In this document: in pieces, positions 26,550-34,769 of the stretch
Numbering within the stretch: position 1 is the first letter of the stretch
Layout: every line of letters starts with the position of its first letter
NCBI GenBank assembly: GCA_002348615.1
Contig: DEBR01000004.1
Span: forward strand, 17,716-81,715
From: Candidatus Saccharibacteria bacterium UBA2951
Lineage (GTDB): Bacteria > Patescibacteriota > Saccharimonadia > Saccharimonadales > Saccharimonadaceae
DNA: 64,000 nt
Direction of reading: 5' to 3'
Position numbers and translations under genes: made by a program
Notes under the pieces: generated by a model
What the model saw: only the letters and a program-made list of their open reading frames with translations
Database searches by the model: none
What the model was told of the DNA's origin: nothing

Positions 26550-27680
26550 TTAGGAATCTCGACTAACGGCTTTGGCAAGTTTAGCAAGCGGTTGGGATGC
26601 TTTTTTGCGCTCGGCTTTCACCTTTTCAAGGTAAGTGTCAAGCAGCACTTTCGCACAGCCCGCGACAGGAATCGATATGATACCGCCGGCGACACCAAAC
26701 AGGTATAGTCCTATCGTCACGGATGCCAAGATGGTAAGTGCGGATAGCTCTAAGCGCTTTGACTGAATCGTCGGTGAAATGTAATTGTTTTCCAACTGCT
26801 GGTACACCACGAAGAAAATGACGTAGACGATAGCAGCACGAATATCATTGAACGCGAGTAAGCCGGTGATTATGATGCCACCGATCGTCGCACCGAACAT
26901 CGGGATAAGCGACAATATAAACGTGATCGCGGCCGCGGGAACGCCGAGATTGCTTGGAATTTCGAAGAAGAAGCTAAGAAGGAACACTACCATTCCCGCC
27001 GAGAATGCTCCCAAGCCTGATACGGTTAACTGTCCAGTGACATAGCCCGATACGACGGCATGCATGCGGCTGACGATACCATGGTGAAGGTCACGCTTTT
27101 CGGTGTCTGCATAGAGCCGCCAGAATTTTTGCATGAGGCCAGGTCCTTCGATCAACATGAGGAATGACAGCACCAGTACCAAAATGGTCGCAGTGATAAA
27201 TCCGAAAATCGAGCTAATGCCTGTTAGAACGTTACTGCCGACGCTTGAAGCCCAGCCCGACGCGCTATGCTGCAAAGATGCGGCCGCTTGGTCAAGTTGT
27301 TCGTGCAGATTATATTGGTCAAGCAAGCTGTTTAGGCCTTTCCACTGCTCTCGTGCCGTTTCAACTAATTGTGGAACAGTCTGTACGAACTTGGCTGTCT
27401 GCTCAATGATAGGGGGCACGGCAAGGAATAAGAATGCTCCGAGTAATACCACGACGACGATATAGGCTATCGCCGTAGAAAGCACCCTGCTCCTCCCGGG
27501 CAGGACTTTCGCAAGGCGTGAAACCGGTGCGTTCAATGCGAGCGCAAGAAAAAGCGCGGTTCCAAGAATAATCAGCGCCGTCCGGGCGCTATATACGGCC
27601 ATGCCCGCAACTAACAGGCCTACAGGGACAAGCCAGAAACGAACGAACGTACGCGTAGATGAGTCGATGGTAACTTTCAT
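26550..27680 (-). CDS. AI-2E family (PerM-like) membrane transporter
   Basis: 376 aa with paired N-terminal helices, a large soluble segment (about residues 80-150) and four or five C-terminal helices. The motifs VPAAAITFILSLIPMFGATIGG and QLENNYISPTIQ fit AI-2E/YdiK/PerM exporters. Substrate unknown. Minus-strand TACAAT (27687-27692, extended by TGG) ends 6 nt before the ATG. Convergent with cysS, 4 nt apart. Confidence 0.92.
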   Translation of the reverse strand: MKVTIDSSTRTFVRFWLVPVGLLVAGMAVYSARTALIILGTALFLALALNAPVSRLAKVLPGRSRVLSTAIAYIVVVVLLGAFLFLAVPPIIEQTAKFVQTVPQLVETAREQWKGLNSLLDQYNLHEQLDQAAASLQHSASGWASSVGSNVLTGISSIFGFITATILVLVLSFLMLIEGPGLMQKFWRLYADTEKRDLHHGIVSRMHAVVSGYVTGQLTVSGLGAFSAGMVVFLLSFFFEIPSNLGVPAAAITFILSLIPMFGATIGGIIITGLLAFNDIRAAIVYVIFFVVYQQLENNYISPTIQSKRLELSALTILASVTIGLYLFGVAGGIISIPVAGCAKVLLDTYLEKVKAERKKASQPLAKLAKAVSRDS

Positions 27681-27708
27681 ACCGTTATTGTACCACTATA
27701 GGCAAGTG

Positions 27709-28569
27709 TCACGACTTCTTGACCGTAACGACACGCAGAGCCTTGGGCTTGATCCTATACTCAAGCGGGGGAGCAAGGCGTTTCAGCTCGCCGTCGTAAC
27801 TCACGGGCAGCGTGGAATGATGACTATACAGTACTACCTGCTTACGGTGAGACAAGATGAAATCGTCGTGGTCCGACACATTGCCCCGTAAGACACTTAG
27901 CGCGTGACGTAGCAGACGAAGCCGCGACGACGAGGCTGCGATCATGACCGTTAAGACACCCTTGGCGAACGCTCGGCGAGTCGGAATCATACCTTCTTTG
28001 ATGTCAAACACATTGTTGCCTACGAACACGAACGGCGAACGCACCGGTTTACCGTCAATGATAAGACTATGCCGCTCGAATCGCATGAATTGGAGTGTCG
28101 CCGAAATGGCAGCAGCTGGAAGCTTACCAATCAGCTTCTTTATTTTCTTTTGCTCAATTAGACTAAACGGGTAGAAGCCGAGGTTTGAGTTATTTAAGAA
28201 CAATTCTTCGTTCACGTAGGCCACGTCTATCATCCGCTGTTTGGCGGTCGAAATGTTCCTCAGAACCTCTTCGACGGTTGACGGCATACCAAGATCGCGA
28301 ACGAAATGATTGAACGTCCCGCCGGGAAACGGTAAAAGTGACGATTTTGTCCCGACGATCAGTCGTGCCGCGGCGTTTTGCGTACCATCGCCGCCTACGA
28401 CTGCCACTGTCACACCTCGGCGCACCAACGATGCAAGCTTCTGCGAAGATAACTGCCGTACCGAAAAGCTATACGTGACACTTACGTCGTGTTCCTTGAA
28501 CATTTTCTTCAGACGCCGAAGATCGTATTTGCCACCGGATTTACTGTTATATATGAGGACGACGTTCAT
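27709..28569 (-). CDS. Diacylglycerol/sphingosine kinase-family lipid kinase
   Basis: 286 aa. VVGGDGTQNAAARLI is the DAGK catalytic GGDGT motif, followed by FPGGTFNHFVRDLG. The N-terminal Rossmann-like strand VVLIYNSKSGG is intact, so I start at that Met (28569), overlapping the upstream PAP2 stop by 4 nt. Probably phosphorylates a lipid; the overlap with PAP2 suggests a lipid kinase/phosphatase pair. Confidence 0.93.
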   Translation of the reverse strand: MNVVLIYNSKSGGKYDLRRLKKMFKEHDVSVTYSFSVRQLSSQKLASLVRRGVTVAVVGGDGTQNAAARLIVGTKSSLLPFPGGTFNHFVRDLGMPSTVEEVLRNISTAKQRMIDVAYVNEELFLNNSNLGFYPFSLIEQKKIKKLIGKLPAAAISATLQFMRFERHSLIIDGKPVRSPFVFVGNNVFDIKEGMIPTRRAFAKGVLTVMIAASSSRLRLLRHALSVLRGNVSDHDDFILSHRKQVVLYSHHSTLPVSYDGELKRLAPPLEYRIKPKALRVVTVKKS

Positions 28570-29105
28570 GCGAGCGGCTGAATGATTAGAATAATTATAA
28601 AGAGCGCCGCCAATCCCAATATCCAGCCGGCGACAACGTCGGACGGGAAATGCGCGCCTAAATATATACGTGACAACCCGACAAAAACAGGAAGTACCGC
28701 CACCGCTAGGCCGACTATCGCATTCCATGGTGTCGGGAGCTTCATAAAGGCGAAGTAGGCGAGTAGCCCGTATGCTACGGTGGAGCCGCTGGAGTGGCCA
28801 CTTGGAAAGCTGAAGGTGTGTATTTTCATATTCATGGCGTATTCGGTGACCGGCCGTGCCCGCTCGAACAGAAGCTTCAAAAGCGCACCGACCAGAAGAG
28901 TTGCCGGTATTGCCGCGCCGCTTAAAGCGAGCCGCATGTTCGTCGTCATGATACCGGTACCAATGACCGCTACCGACACCAATCCGATTGCTACGGGATC
29001 ACCTAGCATGGTCATGAACTCAAAAAATGGCCTTGAAGATTGGCCGAACGAACTAGCCACCCAATGGGTGACATTTTGGTCAAAACGATGGAGCGATGAT
29101 CTCAT
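28566..29105 (-). CDS. PAP2-family phosphatase
   Basis: 179 aa, six hydrophobic helices. Phosphatase motifs: KLLFERARP, PSGHSSGS and SRIYLGAHFPSDV, the full KX6RP-PSGH-SRX5HX3D set. Likely undecaprenyl-pyrophosphate or phosphatidate phosphatase at the membrane outer face. Minus-strand TATACT (29114-29119) 8 nt before the ATG. Confidence 0.95.
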   Translation of the reverse strand: MRSSLHRFDQNVTHWVASSFGQSSRPFFEFMTMLGDPVAIGLVSVAVIGTGIMTTNMRLALSGAAIPATLLVGALLKLLFERARPVTEYAMNMKIHTFSFPSGHSSGSTVAYGLLAYFAFMKLPTPWNAIVGLAVAVLPVFVGLSRIYLGAHFPSDVVAGWILGLAALFIIILIIQPLA

Positions 29106-29171
29106 TACCTATAAGTATACAAGGTGTTTATGGCTTTGACGAAGTACGCTAGACAATGTATAGTTTGAAGC

Positions 29172-29471
29172 ATGAAGGCACAGATCGGATCAGTTGACGC
29201 CGCGACAGACATCATAGGAGACAAGTGGACGCCTCGGCTCCTCCGCTTCTTCCTTGCCGAACCAACTGTTCGATTCTGCCAGCTACAAGACATGACAGGC
29301 GACATAAATCCACGTACGTTGTCTGCGCGTTTAGTAAAACTTGAGCAAGAAGGCATCATCGTCAAACGTCCGACTTCAGCTGCGCGCTGTGAGTACGAAC
29401 TGACCGACAAAGGCCGCGACCTCATGCCTATTCTTACGCAGATGCACTCCTGGTCAGACAAATACTCATAG
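29172..29471 (+). CDS. HxlR-type winged-helix regulator
   Basis: 99 aa. HxlR signature: DIIGDKWTPRLLRFFLA, then INPRTLSARLVKLEQEGII and YELTDKGRDLMPIL. A small dimeric DNA-binding protein; a redox-sensing Cys is possible (FCQL). TATAGT lies 7 nt before the ATG. Divergent from PAP2, whose promoter lies in the same 66-bp gap. Confidence 0.92.
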   Translation: MKAQIGSVDAATDIIGDKWTPRLLRFFLAEPTVRFCQLQDMTGDINPRTLSARLVKLEQEGIIVKRPTSAARCEYELTDKGRDLMPILTQMHSWSDKYS

Positions 29472-29509
29472 TCCATTATTCGTTCACATCGGTATAATAG
29501 GTACATACC

Positions 29510-30190
29510 ATGCGTGTGTTGGTGATAGAGGATGAACATAAGATAGCTCGAGCCCTTAAGAAGGCGCTCGAGCAGGAGCACTATGCCGTTGACGTATCAT
29601 ACGATGGTGACGATGGCTATGCTATGGCAACGACCGAACCATACGACGTCATGATCATCGACCGCATGCTGCCGGGCGAATATGATGGAATCGGTATCGT
29701 AAAGGCCCTCCGCGAAAAAGGGATTAAGACACCGGTGTTATTCTTGACCGCGCTCGGCAGGGTTGAAGACAAGACGACTGGTCTCGACAGTGGTGCTGAC
29801 GATTATTTGGTTAAGCCGTTCGCGCTTGAGGAACTGTTGGCCCGGGTACGCGCGTTGCTTAGGCGGCCGGTTGAACAGCAGTCAACCATACTTGATGCCG
29901 AAGACCTTTCGCTTGATACGTCGAAGCGTGAAGTCAAGCGTGGTAATAAAAAAATACGCCTAACGTCGAAGGAGTTCGGCCTATTGGAGTTTTTGCTGCG
30001 CAATAAGAACCGCCCGCTTTCAAAGGACACGATTATGCAACATGTCTGGGACTACGACGCCGACATTTTACCGAATACGATTGAGGTTTATATAAAATAC
30101 CTACGCGCCAAGATCGACAAACCGTTCGGAAAGGGGCTTATTAAGACCGTTCGCGGCTTCGGATATAAAATTGAGGACGATAACAAATGA
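29510..30190 (+). CDS. OmpR/PhoB-family response regulator
   Basis: 226 aa. Receiver domain with phospho-acceptor Asp51 (VMIIDRMLPG), acidic EDE pair at 7-9 and Lys in LVKPFALEEL; C-terminal winged helix (VKRGNKKIRLTSKEFGLL, IKTVRGFGYKI). TATAATAGG 11 nt before the ATG. The stop overlaps the kinase start (ATGA). Confidence 0.97.
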   Translation: MRVLVIEDEHKIARALKKALEQEHYAVDVSYDGDDGYAMATTEPYDVMIIDRMLPGEYDGIGIVKALREKGIKTPVLFLTALGRVEDKTTGLDSGADDYLVKPFALEELLARVRALLRRPVEQQSTILDAEDLSLDTSKREVKRGNKKIRLTSKEFGLLEFLLRNKNRPLSKDTIMQHVWDYDADILPNTIEVYIKYLRAKIDKPFGKGLIKTVRGFGYKIEDDNK

Positions 30191-31209
30191 GACGCATGTT
30201 CGCCTCGGCAACGCTCAAGCTGACGGCGTGGTATCTCATCATCCTGGTAACCATCTGCCTGCTCTTCAGCTTTATCATCTACGAAATATCTACCTCGGAA
30301 ATAAGTAGCCGCCTGGAACGACTCCAAATACGCGTCGAGGGTAGCGCCCAAACGCTGACCCTGCCAGGACCGGTAACACTGAACGATATCAGGGTCAACC
30401 AAACACAGGAAGCGAAGGCGAGTATTTTTATTGGTCTGGTATACATGAACCTTGCCGTCATTACACTGGGAGGGTTCGGCTCGTACCTACTCGCACGTCG
30501 GTCGTTAAAACCAATCGAGGCAGCGCACGAGGCACAGTCCCGCTTCGCTTCAGACGCCAGTCATGAACTGCGAACACCACTCGCCATTATGAAGTCCGAA
30601 ATCCAAGTCGCTATGCGTGACACGTCGCTCGATTCAAAGGACTATAAAGAATTGCTTCAAAGCAACCTTGAAGAAGTCGACAAGCTTACCGATTTGTCCC
30701 AATCACTACTGCAGCTGTCACGCTTGGACTACGGAGAGCTTGAGCGCTCGGAGCGGGTAGATATCGTAAAGACGGTCAAAAAGGCGGCTAAAAGCCTTAA
30801 GATACCTACAGACAGGCTGCGGTATTCGTTGCCAGACTCAACTATTACGATTGATGGGAATGAATCGACGCTCGGCGACCTATTTAGGATTCTCCTTGAT
30901 AATGCGGTTAAATATAGCCCGGAAGGAACACCGATTGGTGTATCGCTCACGTCTAACGGCCGTACCTGCAAAGTCACCGTATCGAACGAAGGTGAGGGCA
31001 TAAACAGTAAGGATCTTGCGAGAATTTTCGACCGATTTTACCGCACCGAAAAGTCAAGAGGTTCCGCGAATGCCGCAGGCTACGGGCTTGGGTTGTCGCT
31101 TGCCAAAGAGATTGTCAATCTGCATGATGGTTCAATTTCTGCGACCAGTACCCCTGGAAAAATTACTTCTTTCACCGTTGCCTTACCCCAGGTCAGAAAA
31201 AACCGTTAG
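30187..31209 (+). CDS. Membrane sensor histidine kinase
   Basis: 340 aa. TM1 about 11-33, short extracytoplasmic loop 34-78, TM2 about 79-103, HisKA with His126 (SDASHELRTPLAIMKS), HATPase_c with N box (LLDNAVKYSPEG), G1 (NEGEGINSKD, an EGEG variant) and G2 (YGLGLSLAKEIV). Partner of the preceding response regulator. A direct repeat typical of OmpR-family sites lies 12 nt after its stop. Confidence 0.96.
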   Translation: MRRMFASATLKLTAWYLIILVTICLLFSFIIYEISTSEISSRLERLQIRVEGSAQTLTLPGPVTLNDIRVNQTQEAKASIFIGLVYMNLAVITLGGFGSYLLARRSLKPIEAAHEAQSRFASDASHELRTPLAIMKSEIQVAMRDTSLDSKDYKELLQSNLEEVDKLTDLSQSLLQLSRLDYGELERSERVDIVKTVKKAAKSLKIPTDRLRYSLPDSTITIDGNESTLGDLFRILLDNAVKYSPEGTPIGVSLTSNGRTCKVTVSNEGEGINSKDLARIFDRFYRTEKSRGSANAAGYGLGLSLAKEIVNLHDGSISATSTPGKITSFTVALPQVRKNR

Positions 31210-31220
31210 CAAGTTGCAAA

Positions 31221-31254
31221 TTTTCAGATTGTTTTCAGAATTAAGACGTATAGT
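31221..31254 (+). promoter_or_regulatory. Putative response-regulator box and -10
   Basis: TTTTCAG at 31221-31227 and again at 31232-31238, an 11-bp period, with a weaker third unit upstream. TATAGT (31249-31254) lies 10 nt beyond. This is the layout of OmpR/PhoB activation sites replacing the -35 box. Confidence 0.6.
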
Positions 31255-31305
31255 GAAGCCATACGATGACGAGAGACATCGTAAAAAACCTAAACAGGAG
31301 GCAAC

Positions 31306-31785
31306 ATGAATACACTAGAAACGACCAAAAAACCCATCCTGCTAAGTAAGAAGGGCATGAAGGAACTTAAAAAATCCGTCAGCAAGCTTGAGCGCCGCCA
31401 ACGCCAAATCATTTCAGAACTACGCGAACTCGACAAGACCGATGGGCACGACCAGCGTCTCGCCCGGATTGAAAAGCTTGCCGAACTTGAAACTGTCGAA
31501 AGCCAATTGGCCGACAAACAGCTCTACCTGTCTAACGCTCAGCTATTCCCCCGTAAACGTGACGCTATCCGTGTCGCCATCGGCTCCGTAGTGGAGCTGA
31601 TTGACAAGAACGGCCGGGTCATCCAATACCAACTGGTCGACAGTATCGAAGCCAATCCGTCGGATGGCCGTATTTCGGCGTCGAGCCCACTTGGTCAGAC
31701 CTTGCTTGGACGCACTATTAAAGAGACCATTAGCTGGGGAAGCAAGTTCGGATCGATGCAGCTGACCCTTGTCCGCATTTCATAA
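31306..31785 (+). CDS. GreA/GreB-like transcript cleavage factor family protein
   Basis: 159 aa. N-terminal antiparallel coiled coil (about 13-80: GMKELKKSVSKLERRQRQII, LEVTVESQLADKQLY-like) and a C-terminal FKBP-like Gre domain (IGSVVELIDKNGRVIQYQLV, ISASSPLGQTLLGRTI). Binds the RNA polymerase secondary channel; it may act as an antagonist or stress factor. The GACAGGAGGCAAC context gives a strong Shine-Dalgarno. Probably a target of the adjacent two-component system. Confidence 0.85.
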   Translation: MNTLETTKKPILLSKKGMKELKKSVSKLERRQRQIISELRELDKTDGHDQRLARIEKLAELETVESQLADKQLYLSNAQLFPRKRDAIRVAIGSVVELIDKNGRVIQYQLVDSIEANPSDGRISASSPLGQTLLGRTIKETISWGSKFGSMQLTLVRIS

Positions 31786-31814
31786 ATTTCGCCACCACTT
31801 CACTAAACCCTCAG

Positions 31815-31854
31815 GCACCGCTCCTTCTGCCCACTCGGAGCGGTGCTTTATTTT
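31815..31854 (+). terminator. Terminator
   Basis: GCACCGCTCC, 12-nt loop, GGAGCGGTGC, then TTTATTTT. Confidence 0.92.
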
Positions 31855-31879
31855 ACCGGCTTAACAGATACGAATATGG

Positions 31880-31885
31880 TACAAT
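31880..31885 (+). promoter_or_regulatory. -10 of the tRNA region
   Basis: TACAAT preceded by TGG (extended -10); transcription would begin just before the partial tRNA copy. Confidence 0.5.
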
Positions 31886-31894
31886 GATTGAGGT

Positions 31895-31932
31895 TTATTG
31901 GGACGTCGCCAAGTAGTAGACGCCTGCTGTCT
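31895..31932 (+). pseudogene. Partial/degenerate tRNA-Gln 5' copy
   Basis: TTATTGGGACGTCGCCAAGT occurs here (31895-31914) and again at 32014-32033 at the start of the true tRNA. Similarity fades after the D-arm and anticodon stem; no T-loop follows, so no functional tRNA is made from this copy. Confidence 0.7.
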
Positions 31933-32017
31933 GAGTACGAAGTACGAGTAAATCATAATCGTCCAGCGACCAAAACCATTCGACAATTGCCTTTCGGCAT
32001 GTACATTCACGGCTTAT

Positions 32018-32092
32018 TGGGACGTCGCCAAGTGGTAAGGCACCTGGTTTTGGTCCAGGCATTCGGGGGTTCGAATCCCTCCGTCCCAGCCA
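32018..32092 (+). tRNA. tRNA-Gln (anticodon TTG)
   Basis: 75 nt. Acceptor TGGGACG pairs with CGTCCCA; D-arm GCCAAGTGGTAAGGC; anticodon stem CCTGG / CCAGG around loop TTTTGGT (anticodon TTG); T-arm GGGGGTTCGAATCCCTC; discriminator G and genome-encoded CCA. Reads CAA and, by wobble, CAG. Confidence 0.97.
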
Positions 32093-32099
32093 CGCATAG

Positions 32100-32123
32100 A
32101 CCCGACCACCTGGTCGGGTTTTT
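32100..32123 (+). terminator. Terminator after tRNA-Gln
   Basis: ACCCGACC-ACCT-GGTCGGGT followed by TTTT. Confidence 0.88.
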
Positions 32124-32235
32124 GCGTGATTTGGACAAAGATACGAAGCCCCGAGTCTTTTTGCGAGGCAAAAGTCGGCGAGTTCGGTCGTTAGTCTCAT
32201 GCCCGCTTTAGCGGCGCATAGATTAACGTGCGCCG

Positions 32236-32252
32236 TCCCTCCGTCCCAGCCA
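32236..32252 (+). repeat. Direct repeat of the tRNA-Gln 3' end
   Basis: TCCCTCCGTCCCAGCCA, identical to 32076-32092 (T-stem 3' side, acceptor and CCA), 160 bp downstream. Typical of an attachment-site duplication or a truncated second tRNA. Confidence 0.75.
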
Positions 32253-32260
32253 TATAAAAC

Positions 32261-32286
32261 GACCGAGTTTTTGCTCGGTCATTTTA
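32261..32286 (+). terminator. Terminator after the tRNA 3' repeat
   Basis: GACCGAG-TTTTTG-CTCGGTC then ATTTTAT; a second tRNA-type terminator following the orphan 3' copy. Confidence 0.75.
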
Positions 32287-32380
32287 TGTTGTCGAGTGAG
32301 AGACCGACCTTTGAGTGTACATAGGGGGACAAAAATCATAAGGAGTATAATGGGGACAGAACCTAATATGAGGGAGGCCT

Positions 32381-33283
32381 ATGAGAAGTCAATTTATTAA
32401 GTCTAAGATGAGCGTCCTAGGAATAGCCGTAACCGGCATACTACTAGCGCTCGCCATGCCTTTTTCGGCATTCGCCGCGTCTAACACCGTATATAACGCA
32501 ATACCGGCCGCTTTGCCGCCGAATGTCCAAAGCCTTGGGTATGAAGCGACGTCCACGGCAGAATTTGGAGATTACGTACACCTAGGGGGTACGAGTAGAA
32601 ACCTAGACACTGTAACGGTAACTATGAGCAACTGGGCACTGTATTCAGACTACGTTAACGATGAACGCTATAGTGCGGACAGCACCAGCTGGACACACCC
32701 GATTACTGTTAATATATATAGTAATCACCTTAACGAAAACGGTATACCGGACACGCTACTCGCAACAAAAACACAATCCATTACTATTCCGTGGCGACCG
32801 GCAGCAAACCCAGCCTGTGGTGGCACTGCATGGCTAGCGGACGACAACAACTGCTATAACGGCAAGGCGTTTAACGCGGTGCTTGATATGAGCGACCTTA
32901 ATGTTACTCTCCCAAATGATGTCATTGTGACTGTTGCTTATAACACGGCCGATTATGGCGCCGAGCCTATTCAGCAGGCTGGGCCGTATAACTCATTGAA
33001 CGTAGGCGTTTCGTCCAACCAGAACGTCAGCGTTGGTACTGACGACAGTAGCAATGAGGTCTTCTGGGACACGACGTTCCCAGGGTATAGCAGCGGGCTT
33101 AAACTCGACAGTAGCTGGGCATCAAGCGGTACGGTCTTATTCAAGATTACTGCTTCAGATAGCAAACCGACCAGCAAGGACCAATGTAAGAACAACGGCT
33201 GGAAGACATTCGGCGCATTCAAGAACCAGGGCGACTGCGTCAGCTTCGTAGCTACCAAGGAACAGAACCTACCTACGTACTAA
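32381..33283 (+). CDS. Secreted protein with C-terminal Cys/Trp module
   Basis: 300 aa. Classical signal peptide (basic start, hydrophobic VLGIAVTGILLALAMPFSAFA, cleavage after AFA). The mature part is a beta-rich domain rich in Asn, Thr, Ser and aromatic residues. The last 35 residues hold a CKNNGWKTFGAFKNQGDCV module, found at the end of many secreted proteins. Transcribed from TATAAT (32346-32351) with a GAGGGAGG Shine-Dalgarno. Likely surface or extracellular; partner unknown. Confidence 0.82.
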   Translation: MRSQFIKSKMSVLGIAVTGILLALAMPFSAFAASNTVYNAIPAALPPNVQSLGYEATSTAEFGDYVHLGGTSRNLDTVTVTMSNWALYSDYVNDERYSADSTSWTHPITVNIYSNHLNENGIPDTLLATKTQSITIPWRPAANPACGGTAWLADDNNCYNGKAFNAVLDMSDLNVTLPNDVIVTVAYNTADYGAEPIQQAGPYNSLNVGVSSNQNVSVGTDDSSNEVFWDTTFPGYSSGLKLDSSWASSGTVLFKITASDSKPTSKDQCKNNGWKTFGAFKNQGDCVSFVATKEQNLPTY

Positions 33284-33302
33284 ACGCAGCGTTGTGCCAA
33301 TT

Positions 33303-33328
33303 AAAAAGACTTCGTACGAAGTCTTTTT
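33303..33328. terminator. Terminator after the secreted protein gene
   Basis: AAAAAGACTTC-GTAC-GAAGTCTTTTT, perfect and bidirectional in form. Confidence 0.92.
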
Positions 33329-33420
33329 AATTTCCTATATTTACCTAGTTGCTTGTGTGATGTCTGTCATAGACAACGCGACAATTACAGAGCAGGATTT
33401 TAAGCAAGGAGGGAATTATT

Positions 33421-33654
33421 ATGAACTTGCAAGATATCAACCTGGAAACATGGCAGGTCGTGCTATTTATCGTTGCGGCAATCTGGGAGCTTACATGGAA
33501 AGGGTTTGCTTTGTGGCGGGCCGCCAAGAGAGATCATTCGGTCTGGTTCTTCCTGCTGCTGGTCCTGAATACGGTCGGGGTATTGCCAATTATCTATCTG
33601 CTAGCTACTAATGGCCGCAGAGATGACCATGGCGAAAGCTCACAGGGAATTTAA
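33421..33654 (+). CDS. Small membrane protein (DUF5652-like)
   Basis: 77 aa, two membrane helices. ETWQVVLFIVAAIWELTWKG followed by ALWRAAKRDHSVWFFLLLVL and LNTVGVLPIIYLL is the pattern of short DUF5652-type proteins common in CPR genomes; function unknown. AAGGAGGGAATTATT precedes the ATG. Its stop overlaps the convergent SDR gene by 4 nt. Confidence 0.75.
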   Translation: MNLQDINLETWQVVLFIVAAIWELTWKGFALWRAAKRDHSVWFFLLLVLNTVGVLPIIYLLATNGRRDDHGESSQGI

Positions 33655-34463
33655 TCACTCAAGAGCGCCTTCATCTGCTTGGCTATAAGTTTTGTCGCGA
33701 ACACCGGATTTAACCGGTACAGCTTGTTCATCGTGCGTGAATCCTTGCCGGTAAATATCTGCGGCTGATTCTTTTCGATACCCCGCACAATAATATTCGC
33801 GGCGTCGGCGGGTGATAGCATGGAGTAACTTTGCTTGCCGGAATCTGACTTTGTTATGTTCGGAATGTCTACGCCGGAGTTCTTAGTAATATTCGTATTG
33901 GTCGCACCAGGGAACACGATCGACACATGCACGTTTGTATTCAGCAGCTCAGCGAATAATCCTTCCGTCAGTAGTTTGACAGCCGCCTTCGATGCGCCAT
34001 ATACGCTTTGGCCGGGAACCGGTAAGAACCCGCCCATACTGGAAACATTTACTATATATGCTTCGGGTCTTTCAAGCAGTCGTGGCAGAAAGGCTTTTGT
34101 CATATTTAGCGTACCGTAAAAGTTCACGTTCATAACCCGTTCGATCGATTCGAAATCCAAATCATTCACTCTTACGAACGGTTGCACGATGCCTGCGCAG
34201 TTAATTAGTGCGTCGACACTGCCATGCGTCTGTACGACCGCATTCGGAAGCAGGAACACGGCCTTCCGGTCTGCGATGTTAAGCGCATGAACGGAAACGT
34301 CGGCCGACTTTTCGCCCAGGCTGTTTTTTAGCGTATCAAGTGGTTCCTGCTTTAAATCGACAGCCGCAACCTTGGCCCCACCAGCAACTAAGGCTCGCAC
34401 CAACTCTCCACCGATACCTCCGCCCGCGCCGGTGACTACGAATACTTTGTTTTGAATATTCAT
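33651..34463 (-). CDS. Short-chain dehydrogenase/reductase
   Basis: 270 aa. Rossmann motif VVTGAGGGIGGELV, NAG-equivalent INCAGI, catalytic Ser (NVSSMGG) and YGASKAAVK. Oxidoreductase, NAD(P)-dependent; the substrate is unknown. The C-terminal RLNPVFATKLIAKQM is typical of membrane-attached classical SDRs acting on lipids or small ketones. GGGGG precedes the start at a standard spacing. Confidence 0.93.
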   Translation of the reverse strand: MNIQNKVFVVTGAGGGIGGELVRALVAGGAKVAAVDLKQEPLDTLKNSLGEKSADVSVHALNIADRKAVFLLPNAVVQTHGSVDALINCAGIVQPFVRVNDLDFESIERVMNVNFYGTLNMTKAFLPRLLERPEAYIVNVSSMGGFLPVPGQSVYGASKAAVKLLTEGLFAELLNTNVHVSIVFPGATNTNITKNSGVDIPNITKSDSGKQSYSMLSPADAANIIVRGIEKNQPQIFTGKDSRTMNKLYRLNPVFATKLIAKQMKALLSD

Positions 34464-34517
34464 ATTTACCCCCTGTGATGTACCTTAAGTGTATCATGCT
34501 AGGTAAGGTGAAATACT

Positions 34518-34553
34518 GTTCACTTTGAAGCGTGAACCATAAGCGCGTATAAT
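34518..34553 (+). promoter_or_regulatory. Promoter with dyad operator overlapping -35
   Basis: TTGAAG (34525-34530), 17-nt spacer, TATAAT (34548-34553). GTTCAC (34518-34523) and GTGAAC (34532-34537) form a dyad around the -35, and a further GTGAA half-site lies just upstream. A repressor could control both this transcript and the divergent SDR gene. Confidence 0.5.
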
Positions 34554-34563
34554 AAATACAGCT

Positions 34564-34650
34564 ATGTACGTACTGTCGCTTCGGCGACTTTCCACGCACA
34601 AGCGTAAATTTACGATCTGCGTCTCCATGGACGCACATATTCACCGGTGA
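34564..34650 (+). CDS. 28-aa leader ORF
   Basis: ATG 10 nt after the TATAAT, encoding MYVLSLRRLSTHKRKFTICV plus 8 residues. Basic, short, without a recognisable domain. It ends in a GTGA overlap with a longer in-frame alternative and is followed by a hairpin with a U-run (34663-34700), so it may be a leader peptide for the next gene rather than a functional protein. Confidence 0.35.
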   Translation: MYVLSLRRLSTHKRKFTICVSMDAHIHR

Positions 34651-34662
34651 AAGCGGTTAACA

Positions 34663-34700
34663 GATCGGCTCCGAACGGTCGGCTGGTCCTTTTCGTTTTC
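34663..34700 (+). terminator. Possible attenuator hairpin
   Basis: GATCGGC, 12-nt loop, GCTGGTC (two G-U pairs), then CTTTTCGTTTTC, upstream of the 83-aa gene. Confidence 0.4.
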
Positions 34701-34769
34701 GCCTTATACTCCAAAATCCGTTCGCTAAATCAATTTAGCTCTTTCCGACCGGAAAGATTAGGAGTGAAT

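Noticed and set aside
31895..32200. 101-aa minus-strand ORF with a WLGRRDSNPRMPGPKPGALP-like stretch
   Set aside because: This is the antisense translation of the tRNA-Gln gene and its partial copy, a well-known type of false protein.
33294..33611. 105-aa plus-strand ORF
   Set aside because: Out of frame with, and overlapping, the well-supported 77-aa membrane protein gene, and it begins inside a terminator.
34647..34769. GTG-initiated N-terminal extension of the 83-aa protein
   Set aside because: The added 41 residues cross an attenuator-like hairpin and a better SD sits directly before the internal ATG.
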